Part shown: positions 1 through 6,179 of the stretch, in pieces | Numbering within the stretch: position 1 is the first letter of the stretch | Layout: each line of letters opens with the position of its first letter | Assembly: GCA_030526885.1 (NCBI GenBank) | Contig: JAUNBV010000029.1 | Location: forward strand, 1-15,684 | Direction: 5' to 3' | From: Syntrophomonadaceae bacterium | GTDB taxonomy: Bacteria; Bacillota; Syntrophomonadia; Syntrophomonadales; Syntrophomonadaceae | DNA: 15,684 bases | Position numbers and translations under genes: made by a program | Notes under the pieces: generated by a model | What the model was told of the DNA's origin: nothing | The model's input: the letters and a program-made list of their open reading frames with translations, nothing else | Database searches by the model: none

Positions 1-870
1 ACCCGCGCTGGCCTTTACCTCGGCGCTGCCTCCAATAGTACTAGTATATGCGCTACCGCCGTAGTTATAAATGCCGTAAGAGTATCCATCATAACTAGTA
101 TTGGCAGGTATTGCCTTTCCCCCCTGCGCCTCAATGATGGCAGAACCCTCTAGGGTCAGCGATTGGTAGGTACCTATGCCGGCACTAATGAAATCCGCTT
201 CACCCCCTTCGGCCACTACCTGGGCGTCGCCTGTAATAGTAAGGGCGCCGCTGAGAATGCCGTAAGAGGATTGACTACCTGCAGCGCCGCCATAAGCATT
301 AACCTGGGCGTTGCCGCTAATAGTAAGGGCGCCGTGGTCGTGGTTGCTGCGAATTCCGAAAGAGTATTCTTTCGCAGCGCCGCCATAAGCTTCAAGTATG
401 ACGTCGCCATTAATCTTCAATTCCCCGGCGGTATAGTAGATACCATACGAGTTAGTACAACTTGCGTCCGAACAACCATAAGCCTTAAGCGTACCCTTGC
501 TATCGCTGGTAATGGTAGCAGCGCCTGCAAACTCTATGCCGGCACTCTTGTCGCTGGACGTCGTCGCCACGCCATTCGCCTTTACATAGTTGTCGCCGGT
601 GACATTGATCGTCGCGTCAGCCGGAAGATTGATAGCTATACCCGCTTCGGTTTCTAATCTCAGACCGTTGAGGGTAAGGGTCTTTTTGCTCGCATCCCAC
701 TTCCAGCCCTCGGCATCGAGCTTGTCTTCAGATGCGGTTTCACTGGTAAAATCCAGCGGGTCGGTGCGATTCGCCTCCGTTCCACCCTCCGCAAAAGCAG
801 CCGGCACCATCAAAAGCACCATCAGCACCGCCAAAAGCATGGCCAGGGGTTTGTTGCGTACTCTTTTCAT
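1..870 (-). CDS. Exported glycine-rich repeat (beta-helix-like) surface protein, 3' end outside window
   Basis: The reading frame opens at ATG 870-868 behind a strong Shine-Dalgarno (AAGGAGG, 8 nt spacer) and stays open for 290 codons to the left edge of the window, so the C-terminus is not seen. Residues 1-27 form a classic signal peptide: a basic start (MKRVRNK), a long Leu/Met/Val core, and a likely cut after AFA. Residues 56-100 contain a W-x-WD...KTLTLNGL stretch followed by a short beta-rich segment, as in carbohydrate-binding-domain-like surface proteins of Clostridia. From residue 111 there are about six imperfect repeats of 27-35 residues, each starting with Gly-Ile (111, 143, 172, 204, 231, 266) and containing a Leu-Thr-Ile-x-Gly-(Asp/Asn)-Ala strand and a GG turn; this suggests a parallel beta-helix. 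Two cysteines (133, 138) lie in repeat one. The ligand is unknown. It lies downstream of, and in the same direction as, the kinase-regulator pair. Confidence 0.75.
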   Translation of the reverse strand, partial: MKRVRNKPLAMLLAVLMVLLMVPAAFAEGGTEANRTDPLDFTSETASEDKLDAEGWKWDASKKTLTLNGLRLETEAGIAINLPADATINVTGDNYVKANGVATTSSDKSAGIEFAGAATITSDSKGTLKAYGCSDASCTNSYGIYYTAGELKINGDVILEAYGGAAKEYSFGIRSNHDHGALTISGNAQVNAYGGAAGSQSSYGILSGALTITGDAQVVAEGGEADFISAGIGTYQSLTLEGSAIIEAQGGKAIPANTSYDGYSYGIYNYGGSAYTSTIGGSAEVKASAG

Positions 871-1234
871 GTTATTTCCTCCTTCGAGTTTTTTTGCCCT
901 TTAATCGCTTTGATCCATTGTTCTTGCCGCGGGTACGGAGTACCTTTGCTTCGCTCAGCACCATGGCGGCACATGATCCAAAATATATTTTGCCCTCCGC
1001 AACGGAAGCGGTGAATTCCGTTATACTGCAGCCGGGAAAGACATACTGCAGCAGTCCGGTCAGCCCTGCCGTCGGGCCGGGTGGTCGTCCCCAGCGACGC
1101 CTTCCGCTTCTACCCTCCCCTCAAAAAGTTAATTTATTTTTAATTGTACCGGGCAAATAGCCACAAAAGCGCCACAGGAATTGGTGGTGAAGTCATATTT
1201 TTGGGGAGGAGGTCGAATGGCTGCTGGGGGATAG
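871..1234 (-). other. 364-bp intergenic leader region, potentially structured RNA
   Basis: No convincing gene lies here. Read on the minus strand as the leader of the repeat protein, it can form a hairpin AACGGAA/TTCCGTT (1016-1022 with 1001-1007). Next comes a three-way-junction-like fold: TTGGATCAT (981-973) opposite ATGGATCAA (918-910), TGCCGC (971-966) with GCGGCA (930-925), and two inner hairpins, TGCT/AGCA (960-957 with 950-947) and GGTAC-TCC-GTACC (944-932). The fold ends about 25 nt before the Shine-Dalgarno. A possible -10 (TACAAT, 1148-1143) lacks a good -35, so the transcript start is uncertain, and read-through from the regulator gene is possible because no terminator is visible after it. 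I could not match a known riboswitch class; the c-di-GMP-I core motifs are absent. Confidence 0.35.
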
Positions 1235-1999
1235 CTACCGGTGTTTCAGGGTGCTCAGGGTCCTTTCGCTCCAGCTATACTGGGTCATGTATTCTCCGTT
1301 ATATGCATTGATGGCGGAGAGCTTGCCGGTGATCCAGTCGTAATAATCGCATGAAATACGCTCCGGCATGACCGCCAGCTTGCCCCACTGCCGGATAAAT
1401 ATATCTTCGGGCAGGGACTTGAACAGATCCACCCGGATATTCCTGAAGTAGGAATCCTTAACCTCGTCCTCCCACAGCACGGCCATGATCTCTTTATTGG
1501 TACACAACGCGCCTTGCCGGTCGATCAGGTAGGCGAACATCTCTTTGGTTTTTCCGTATTGGAATTTGACCGGCAGGTCATCGAGGTAGACTTCAAAGTT
1601 TCCGAAGGTACGCACTTGTACCCGCGCGACGGTTAGGCTGGGCGCTGGATGGCGCAGATCGGCGAGCTCCGCGGCTATCTTTTTGGCGGTGATGGGCTTG
1701 AGCACATAGCCGCTGGCATGGAGGTCAAAGGCTTCTCCCTGGTATTCGCTGTAGCCGGTGGCGAATATGATGTTGATCTTGGGATTTTGCAGTTTGAGCC
1801 GCTTGGCCAGCTCAATCCCGCTCATGCTGCCGGTTTGGATATCCAAAAATGCGACGTCGCAGGTATTCTCTGCAGCATAGGCCAGCGCTTCCGCGGGGTC
1901 GCGAAATCCGTTCACGTCCGCGCCGGGCCGCGCTTCGCAGATGGCTAGTTTCAGCGCTTCCAAGGCGATTTTTTCATCGTCTACCGCCATTATTCTCAT
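1235..1999 (-). CDS. Response regulator, receiver domain plus SARP-like winged-helix output domain
   Basis: A 254-residue transcriptional response regulator. Residues 1-118 form a receiver domain: acidic pocket D7-D8, phospho-acceptor D53 in FLDI, switch threonine T81 and the conserved K101 in KP. After a short linker, residues 128-210 look like an OmpR/SARP-type winged helix (VRTFGNFEVYLDD start, then the KTKEMFAYLIDRQGA segment). The C-terminal tail (CDYYDW...YNGEYM) resembles the start of a bacterial transcriptional activation domain but is much shorter than in full SARP proteins. The ATG at 1999-1997 overlaps the TGA of the upstream kinase gene (ATGA), so the two are translationally coupled and should act as a two-component pair. 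Targets are unknown; the repeat-protein gene immediately downstream is the obvious candidate by position. Confidence 0.88.
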   Translation of the reverse strand: MRIMAVDDEKIALEALKLAICEARPGADVNGFRDPAEALAYAAENTCDVAFLDIQTGSMSGIELAKRLKLQNPKINIIFATGYSEYQGEAFDLHASGYVLKPITAKKIAAELADLRHPAPSLTVARVQVRTFGNFEVYLDDLPVKFQYGKTKEMFAYLIDRQGALCTNKEIMAVLWEDEVKDSYFRNIRVDLFKSLPEDIFIRQWGKLAVMPERISCDYYDWITGKLSAINAYNGEYMTQYSWSERTLSTLKHR

Positions 2000-3285
2000 T
2001 TTCCGTCCCCCTTCGGTATCATAATGGTGGCCGTTGTTCCTGCGCCTGGGCTGCTCTCAATGCTCAAGCTGCCATGGCACATGGCGGCCAGCCGGTCACG
2101 CACGTTACTGACGCCGATGTGGGTGCGCCCATCCGCTTGCGTGGCATAGGGATCATAGCCGGCGCCGTCATCGGAGATGGTAACGGTATAGCAGTCGGGA
2201 TATTCACGGGAGGATAGGGTCACGGTCCCGCCCCCTTTTTTATTGCCGACGCCGTATTTGACCGCGTTTTCCACCAGCGGCTGCACGGTCAGGGCCGGCA
2301 GCAAAAAGCCGGTGGCCTGCAGGTCATAATCAATGTTCAATTTTTCATCGCAGCGCATTTTCTCCAGCGAGAGATAGATGCGGACATGGTCCAGCTCTTG
2401 GTCGAAGGGGATGGGGGTCGTGCGCTTGAGGGAATCCATGTTGCCCCGCAGATAGGTGGCAAAGTCGTCCACCGCGGCCTGGGCCTGGTCAGGGTCAGAC
2501 TTGCAAAGATAATGGATGGCGCCCAGGGTGTTGTAAAGGAAATGAGGCTGTATCTGGCTGAGCATGATGGATATGGCGCTTTGGGTCAATTGATTTTCCT
2601 GCTCGGCCAGGCGCCGCCCCTGTTCCGCCTGCAAAAACAGGAAGATGACCACCAGGGAGATGGTATTGACCAGCCCCAGCAGGATCAGCCCGTAGATGAA
2701 TATCTGCACCAACAGGGCTCCCAGGGGCAGGATAATGTAGGCCCATAATCCTGCTTTCTCCTGCGGTTCCAGCACGGCCCGATGCCGGCACAGCAGCCCG
2801 GCGCACAGGAACAGGCACACCATCCCCATGGCGTGGGAGAGCCAGAACAGATCGGCCCGATGATATACATTCTGGGCGTCAATGGTATAAAAAATAGGGA
2901 AGAACTGGGTCAAGACCACCAAGCCTAAGGAGAGGGCGCAGATGATACGGCTGATCCGCAGAGCGACCAGGGAAACGGCGGTGCGCTGCCCCAGATATTC
3001 CGTCAGATAATGCACAAAGGTCAGCATGAGCAGATAGTTGCAGGAAAAGGCTATAAAATTCGCCGCCCGCACGCCCAGCCAGAAGAAGTCTCCCTGATGG
3101 CCCCGGAAGAATAAGGCTAGCATATCAAAAAACAGCGCGCCGGTATTGAAGGCCAGCATTTGCAGATAAAGACGGTTACGGGCGTCATGGACACGTTTGC
3201 TCACCAACAGGCACAGCGCCACTACGCCGGACATGACGCAGCCCCAAATTTCCAGCGACGCGTTTATGTAATTGATCATGGTCAT
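1996..3285 (-). CDS. LytS/YehU-type sensor histidine kinase, multi-pass membrane
   Basis: This 429-residue sensor kinase should autophosphorylate and pass phosphate to the overlapping response regulator. Residues 8-218 hold about six to seven hydrophobic segments with no evident extracytoplasmic sensor domain, so the stimulus may be sensed within or near the membrane. A short linker (219-240) leads to the His_kinase-type dimerisation motif QIQPHFLYNTL, with phospho-acceptor H248. The ATPase domain shows the N box QPLVENAVKYG (N340), DDGAG (372-376), GVSNVRDRL (391-399) and a final GAGTT (414-418). The ATG at 3285 was chosen because AAGGTAGG lies 8 nt upstream; a second in-frame ATG at 3279 is possible. 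Transcription likely starts from the promoter at 3409-3437, leaving a leader of about 115 nt. Confidence 0.9.
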   Translation of the reverse strand: MTMINYINASLEIWGCVMSGVVALCLLVSKRVHDARNRLYLQMLAFNTGALFFDMLALFFRGHQGDFFWLGVRAANFIAFSCNYLLMLTFVHYLTEYLGQRTAVSLVALRISRIICALSLGLVVLTQFFPIFYTIDAQNVYHRADLFWLSHAMGMVCLFLCAGLLCRHRAVLEPQEKAGLWAYIILPLGALLVQIFIYGLILLGLVNTISLVVIFLFLQAEQGRRLAEQENQLTQSAISIMLSQIQPHFLYNTLGAIHYLCKSDPDQAQAAVDDFATYLRGNMDSLKRTTPIPFDQELDHVRIYLSLEKMRCDEKLNIDYDLQATGFLLPALTVQPLVENAVKYGVGNKKGGGTVTLSSREYPDCYTVTISDDGAGYDPYATQADGRTHIGVSNVRDRLAAMCHGSLSIESSPGAGTTATIMIPKGDGK

Positions 3286-3408
3286 GCTCGACGCCTACCT
3301 TATGGAGAAATGCGGTGAACTTGGCGGTTACGCAGTAATCGCCACAGGGATATCGCTGGGTATTTTTTGGTGCGCACAATAGATAATGGGACACAAATTA
3401 TAAGACAA

Positions 3409-3437
3409 AGTATAGTGTATAGCGGTCAGAGTTTCAA
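3409..3437 (-). promoter_or_regulatory. Sigma-A-type promoter of the kinase-regulator operon
   Basis: On the minus strand TTGAAA (3437-3432) is separated by exactly 17 bp from TATACT (3414-3409), a near-consensus housekeeping promoter aimed at the kinase gene. A second TATAAT (3402-3397) lies 6 bp further on but has no good -35. Transcription would start near 3402. Confidence 0.72.
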
Positions 3438-3461
3438 GAAAACGATTTTTATCATAGCGGG

Positions 3462-3575
3462 GGAGACAAGGGAGACAAGGGGACGGTTCCTCTGTCTCCC
3501 TTGTCTCCCTAAAAGCCGTTATTATGGCTATCCCGGGAGACAGAGGAACCGTCCCCTTGTCTCCCCCTTGTCTCC
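3462..3575. repeat. REP-like palindromic element with 31-bp perfect inverted arms
   Basis: Positions 3470-3500 and 3535-3565 are perfect inverted copies over 31 bp, separated by 34 bp. Each arm carries GGGGACGGTTCCTCTG and is itself a hairpin (GGGAGACA with TGTCTCCC). Outside the perfect arms a further GGAGACAA copy is present on each side, with a 2-bp spacing difference. The centre contains AGCC...GGCT, able to form a small inner hairpin. Elements with a GGGGACGGTT-type core are, from memory, scattered in several Firmicute genomes and linked to REP-associated IS200-like tyrosine transposases; no transposase is present here, so it would be a non-autonomous copy. Confidence 0.65.
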
Positions 3576-3626
3576 GCCATCTTGTAGTACCACCCGCCGT
3601 TTGCCCACGAGCGGCGGACAAGAACT

Positions 3627-3671
3627 AAAAAGCGGCGGTGGGGAAGCTTACTCCCTAACGCCGCTTTGTTT
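3627..3671 (-). terminator. Intrinsic terminator after the toxin-antitoxin operon
   Basis: On the minus strand AAAGCGGCG (from 3667) pairs with CGCCGCTTT (to 3629), with a partly paired inner GGGAG/CTTCCCC region, and is followed by a T run. The plus-strand copy also ends in TTTGTTT, so it may work weakly in both directions. Confidence 0.75.
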
Positions 3672-3718
3672 CAAAAATCGAAGCGAAAAAATGCCCGCTA
3701 TCTAGAAAACCGTCTCCT

Positions 3719-3940
3719 CTAATTGCCGCCCACCAAGCGCCTGAGCCCGTACCCGTACCACGGCTCATCAGGATAGAGCGGATGCCTCTCAGGCATTTCT
3801 GTAAGTTTTGCTATCTGCGCCTTTATTCCCTTATATACCTTGGCCGCTGTCTGCGGTTCTTCCAGCTGAAAAGCGATATAGTCGTATATCGACCTCAAAT
3901 CGTGCTTCGCCTAACGGGTTATCCGGATTTTGTAGTTCAT
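3719..3940 (-). pseudogene. ParE/RelE-family toxin, broken (in-frame TAG at codon 10, C-terminus lost)
   Basis: The ATG (3940-3938) overlaps the antitoxin TGA as ATGA, the usual toxin position. The frame reads MNYKIRITR, then TAG at 3913-3911, then continues as a clear ParE/RelE-family toxin: AKHDLRSIYDYIAFQLEEP...KVYKGIKAQIAKL...MPERHPLYPDEPWYGYGLRRLVGGN, ending at TAG 3721-3719. The first TAG sits where relatives usually have Gln or Leu, so it may be a simple CAG-to-TAG change. The second stop falls just before the (N)YxVFY...VIRxxYGGR strand that normally completes the fold, so about 25-30 residues are missing; neither other frame restores them before the terminator. RelE/ParE toxins act as mRNA nucleases or gyrase poisons, but this copy is almost certainly inactive unless the TAG is read through, and even then it is truncated. 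Confidence 0.82.
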
Positions 3941-4242
3941 AGCCCGATATCCCTTTCAATGTCCGCAAACGCCTCGGCGGCGTCCTGATGCTCTCCGGCA
4001 CGGTAGGCGTTAAAAGACGCCTCGATTTCCGCGTTAAATTGTTTCTCGCTGAGCGAACCGAAGGCAAGCGGCGCGGAGGAGGGGAGTTTTACTTCAAACG
4101 GCAATCCCCTTTGCAGGATGACTTGCTTTAAAACAATACCTATCGCGTTTGACATGGGAATGCCTAGTTCGTTCAGGATGGCTTCCGCCTGATTCTTCAC
4201 CTCCGGCTCCACGCGAGCAAACACATTGGACGTTCTCGCCAT
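3937..4242 (-). CDS. RelB/DinJ-family antitoxin
   Basis: A 101-residue antitoxin. The N-terminal half (ARTSNVFARVEPEVK, then AEAILNELGIPMSNAIGIVLKQV) is the ribbon-helix-helix domain typical of RelB/DinJ, which binds operator DNA as a dimer. The QRGLPFEVKLP motif follows, and the C-terminal half, rich in Glu, Ala and Asp, is the likely toxin-wrapping part. I chose ATG 4242-4240 because relatives begin MARTSN; a TTG four codons upstream in the same frame is less likely. The Shine-Dalgarno is weak (GGTG). The gene sits behind a strong promoter with a palindrome in its spacer, as expected for an autoregulated antitoxin, and it overlaps the toxin remnant by ATGA. It looks fully intact although its toxin is broken. 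Confidence 0.9.
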   Translation of the reverse strand: MARTSNVFARVEPEVKNQAEAILNELGIPMSNAIGIVLKQVILQRGLPFEVKLPSSAPLAFGSLSEKQFNAEIEASFNAYRAGEHQDAAEAFADIERDIGL

Positions 4243-4266
4243 GATTAACACCAATCTTTCACAAAC

Positions 4267-4295
4267 GTTATATGCGATTGTATATACAAAAGCAA
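4267..4295 (-). promoter_or_regulatory. Promoter and palindromic operator of the toxin-antitoxin operon
   Basis: On the minus strand TTGCTT (4295-4290), a 17-bp spacer and TATAAC (4272-4267) form a good sigma-A promoter about 25 bp before the antitoxin ATG. The spacer contains the perfect 12-bp palindrome TTGTATATACAA (4278-4289), well placed for a ribbon-helix-helix repressor to block RNA polymerase. This fits autorepression by the antitoxin. Confidence 0.7.
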
Positions 4296-4347
4296 GCTAT
4301 AATCTGAAGAACGGCAAAAACGTGTCCAATGCCTTTATTGCCCGGCT

Positions 4348-4713
4348 TTAAAGGTCGCTCATGCCGATGCCGATTATGCCTCCTAAGGCGCCGGATAAGA
4401 GACAGCCTAAGAGATGGGCGGCGAAGCTTTTGAGGCTGATGGCGTCGGCGCTGAAAATCAGGCTGGCAATGATCATGACGGTAAAAAAGATGACGCCGAA
4501 GCTCAGGCCGTGGATCAAGCCTTTTTGCCCGTAGTGCTTGCTTATCAGCACCGCGCCCAGCAGCACGCATACCGCCATGATAGCATTGCCCAGCAGCGGC
4601 AGCAGCGACTCCGGCAGCGGGCTGAAGTATACGGCGCCGCCCAGCAAAGCTGCCAGCAGCAGCCCCAGTACGATGCTTTTGGCCAGAGTTTGTACTTCGA
4701 TCGGTATTTTCAT
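4348..4713 (-). CDS. Small four-helix membrane protein, TIGR04086/YrzE-like
   Basis: A 121-residue integral membrane protein with about four hydrophobic helices (roughly residues 12-31, 37-58, 66-87 and 96-118), separated by short loops such as SKHYGQKG. Length, helix layout and the final glycine-rich helix (GCLLSGALGGIIGIG) resemble the TIGR04086 family of uncharacterised Firmicute membrane proteins; this is recognition by eye. No catalytic or binding motif is visible and the function is unknown. The ATG at 4713 has a clear Shine-Dalgarno (GGGAGGG, 8 nt away). It is divergent from the ZIP transporter gene, with 197 bp between them. Confidence 0.65.
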   Translation of the reverse strand: MKIPIEVQTLAKSIVLGLLLAALLGGAVYFSPLPESLLPLLGNAIMAVCVLLGAVLISKHYGQKGLIHGLSFGVIFFTVMIIASLIFSADAISLKSFAAHLLGCLLSGALGGIIGIGMSDL

Positions 4714-4910
4714 TAAATATCCCTCCCTGACTTCAGGATATGAGGCCGCGGGAGGCGATATGACTAGTTTCCATCACGCCTGCATCGGGGGGGTGCTGCC
4801 ATGCGGCCCGGCTCCGCTCCCCGCGCATAAAACCCAAGGGCAAACAAATACTTTGGGCGGTTTTGGCATAAAATTGACCAGCGGTTTTTCAGTCGGGAAG
4901 GGGTGCGCGG
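4714..4910. promoter_or_regulatory. Divergent intergenic region between small membrane protein and ZIP transporter
   Basis: This 197-bp stretch must carry outward promoters for both neighbours. I see the two Shine-Dalgarno sites (GGGAGGG for the minus gene, AAGGGG for the plus gene) and a possible plus-strand -10 TAAAAT near 4869, but no good -35 partner in either direction. No recognisable metal-responsive operator or riboswitch is apparent. Confidence 0.3.
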
Positions 4911-5618
4911 GTGGAAGTTTTGGGTCTGAGCGTGGCGGCGGGGCTGGCGACGGTGGCGGGGGCGGCGCTGCTGTTCGGGCGGCGGAGTTGGAATGAGCGC
5001 AATCTGGCGTTTTTTTTGGGCCTGGCGGCGGGAGTGATGGCGGCGGTGGTGGCGCTCAATATGATGCCGTCGGCCTTGCTGTTGTACCCGGTGGGGCCGG
5101 GCCTGGCCGGATTGGCGTTGGGGCTGGTGCTGATGGGGTATTACGGGCGTTTTGCCCGGCTGGAAGGCGGGGGCGGCGATACGCCTTTGATGCGCCTGGG
5201 GCTTTTAATCATGCTGGGCATCGCGCTGCATGACCTGCCGGAAGGAATGGCCATTGCGCTGGGAGAGGAGCTGAAAGGGCGCACCGGACTGGTGATAGCT
5301 CTGGGGGTGGGGGTACATAATATCCCTGAGGGGATGGTGATGGCGGCGCCGCTTTTGATGGCGGGGATGCCGCGGCGCCAGATTCTGGGGCGCTGCTTGC
5401 TGGTGGCGCTCATCACGCCGTTGGGGGCGTTGCTGGGGGCGGCGCTTTTAGGGGTTGCACCGGGTATCATGCCGGTGATGCTGGGGCTGGCTTCCGGCAT
5501 CATGGCCTGGCTGTGCCTGTTTCAGCTGTGGCCGCAGGCGGTAAAAAGAGATGGCGGGCGCAGCCGTTGGGGATTTTTGGCGGGAGTGGCCATCATCATT
5601 TTAGCTACTTTTTTATAA
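4911..5618 (+). CDS. ZIP-family divalent metal ion transporter
   Basis: A 235-residue membrane protein, usual length for bacterial ZIP carriers, with about eight hydrophobic segments. The two signature metal-site motifs are present on adjacent helices: HDLPEG (107-112) within ALHDLPEGMAIALGEE, and HNIPEG (136-141) within VGVHNIPEGMVMAAPL. These His, Asp/Asn and Glu residues form the binuclear metal centre in the family, so uptake of zinc or another divalent metal into the cytoplasm is expected; which metal cannot be told. The cytoplasmic loop before the first motif (about 80-93) is Gly-rich and lacks the usual His cluster. Start GTG 4911 follows AAGGGG by 7 nt. It is convergent with the YdcZ-like gene, with only 18 bp between their stops. 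Confidence 0.9.
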   Translation: MEVLGLSVAAGLATVAGAALLFGRRSWNERNLAFFLGLAAGVMAAVVALNMMPSALLLYPVGPGLAGLALGLVLMGYYGRFARLEGGGGDTPLMRLGLLIMLGIALHDLPEGMAIALGEELKGRTGLVIALGVGVHNIPEGMVMAAPLLMAGMPRRQILGRCLLVALITPLGALLGAALLGVAPGIMPVMLGLASGIMAWLCLFQLWPQAVKRDGGRSRWGFLAGVAIIILATFL

Positions 5619-5636
5619 AAGCTATGGCGGCCGGTT

Positions 5637-6080
5637 TTATTTCATGGTCAGGATCCAGGTGCCGCCCGCCAGCAGGGCTATGCCCAGCAGGTCCAGCAGG
5701 CGAAAGCGGTATTGCTCCATGCCGAATGCGCCTAGGGCGTCGATGGTTACCGCGGTCATGATCTGGGCTACCACGATGGCGGTGGTGGCGTTGCCCACCC
5801 CGATTTTGGGCATCACGGTCACTACGGCAAAGATGATGAGCACGTTTAAAATACCGCCCAGCCACGCATACCAGGGGAGTTCCCCCAGCTTGCCGTAGTT
5901 GCTCCAGTTCATTCCCCACAGCATCATTATCAGGAAGGTGGCGGCGGCGCCGATGATATGCACGGCCAGGGTGGATTGCCACACGCCGATCACCTTGCCC
6001 ATGGCGGCATTAAAGGTTCCCTGTAACGCCATGGCCGCTCCGGACAGAGCCGCCATAGCCCAATAGAATAGCGGTGGCAC
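5637..6080 (-). CDS. YdcZ/DUF606-family small membrane transporter (DMT superfamily)
   Basis: A 147-residue protein with about five hydrophobic helices. The opening (ALSGAAMALQGTFNAAMGKVIG), the WYAWLGGILNVLIIFAVV segment and the PKIGVGNATTAIVVAQ motif match the DUF606/YdcZ half-length branch of the drug/metabolite transporter superfamily, which works as dimers or pairs. Substrate unknown. Start GTG 6080-6078 is preceded by AAAGGAGGG with an 8-nt spacer, which fixes the start. Upstream on its strand, TTGAAA (6155-6150) followed 17 bp later by TACATG is a poor promoter candidate. It is divergent from the glycogen operon. Confidence 0.85.
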   Translation of the reverse strand: MPPLFYWAMAALSGAAMALQGTFNAAMGKVIGVWQSTLAVHIIGAAATFLIMMLWGMNWSNYGKLGELPWYAWLGGILNVLIIFAVVTVMPKIGVGNATTAIVVAQIMTAVTIDALGAFGMEQYRFRLLDLLGIALLAGGTWILTMK

Positions 6081-6179
6081 GATACCAGCCCTCCTTTAAT
6101 CCTAGTGTGGGAAAAAGGGGCTGGTTTCATGTATTTATGGCGGTCAATTTTTTCAAAATAAGGGTGTTAAATAGAGGAT
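6081..6179. promoter_or_regulatory. Divergent region upstream of the glycogen operon
   Basis: These 99 bp separate the YdcZ-like gene from glgB. For glgB I find no -35/-10 pair with correct spacing; the AT-rich part (about 6130-6172) includes TATTTA and TTAAAT, neither with a fitting -35. The operon may use an alternative sigma factor or an activator-dependent promoter, or glgB may start further downstream. Confidence 0.3.

Larger units (their letters stand above)
3286..3718. other. 433-bp intergenic region with promoter, REP-like palindrome and terminator
   Basis: No protein gene is supported here. From left to right it holds the untranslated leader of the kinase gene (3286-3402), its promoter (3409-3437), a large palindromic REP-like element (3462-3575), a smaller perfect 6-bp hairpin (CCGCCG...CGGCGG, about 3594-3617) and the terminator of the toxin-antitoxin operon (3627-3671). 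Short open frames across the palindrome are by-products of its repeated GGAGACAAG sequence and have no ribosome binding sites. Confidence 0.6.

Noticed and set aside
163..657. Plus-strand open frame of 164 codons.
   Set aside because: It is antisense to the exported repeat protein, has no Shine-Dalgarno, and its repeats mirror the repeats of the true minus-strand frame.
872..964. A 30-codon basic open frame (starting MVLSEAKVLRTRGKN) ending one base before the repeat-protein ATG on the minus strand.
   Set aside because: No ribosome binding site, and its sequence coincides with the base-paired leader elements, so it is more likely a by-product of RNA structure. It could be a leader peptide, but nothing supports that.
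875..1122. c-di-GMP-I riboswitch upstream of a surface protein.
   Set aside because: The conserved GGGCAAACC and CGCAAAGCC core elements are not present in the needed arrangement.
3462..3575. CRISPR-like repeats (GGAGACAAG copies).
   Set aside because: The copies are adjacent and arranged as an inverted palindrome without regular unique spacers or cas genes, so it is not an array.
3328..3705. Open frames on both strands across the palindrome.
   Set aside because: They are made of the inverted repeat and flanking non-coding sequence, lack ribosome binding sites and resemble no protein.
3831..4067. Minus-strand 78-codon frame overlapping the antitoxin end and the toxin remnant.
   Set aside because: It is out of frame with both recognisable genes and reads through toxin sequence in the wrong frame.
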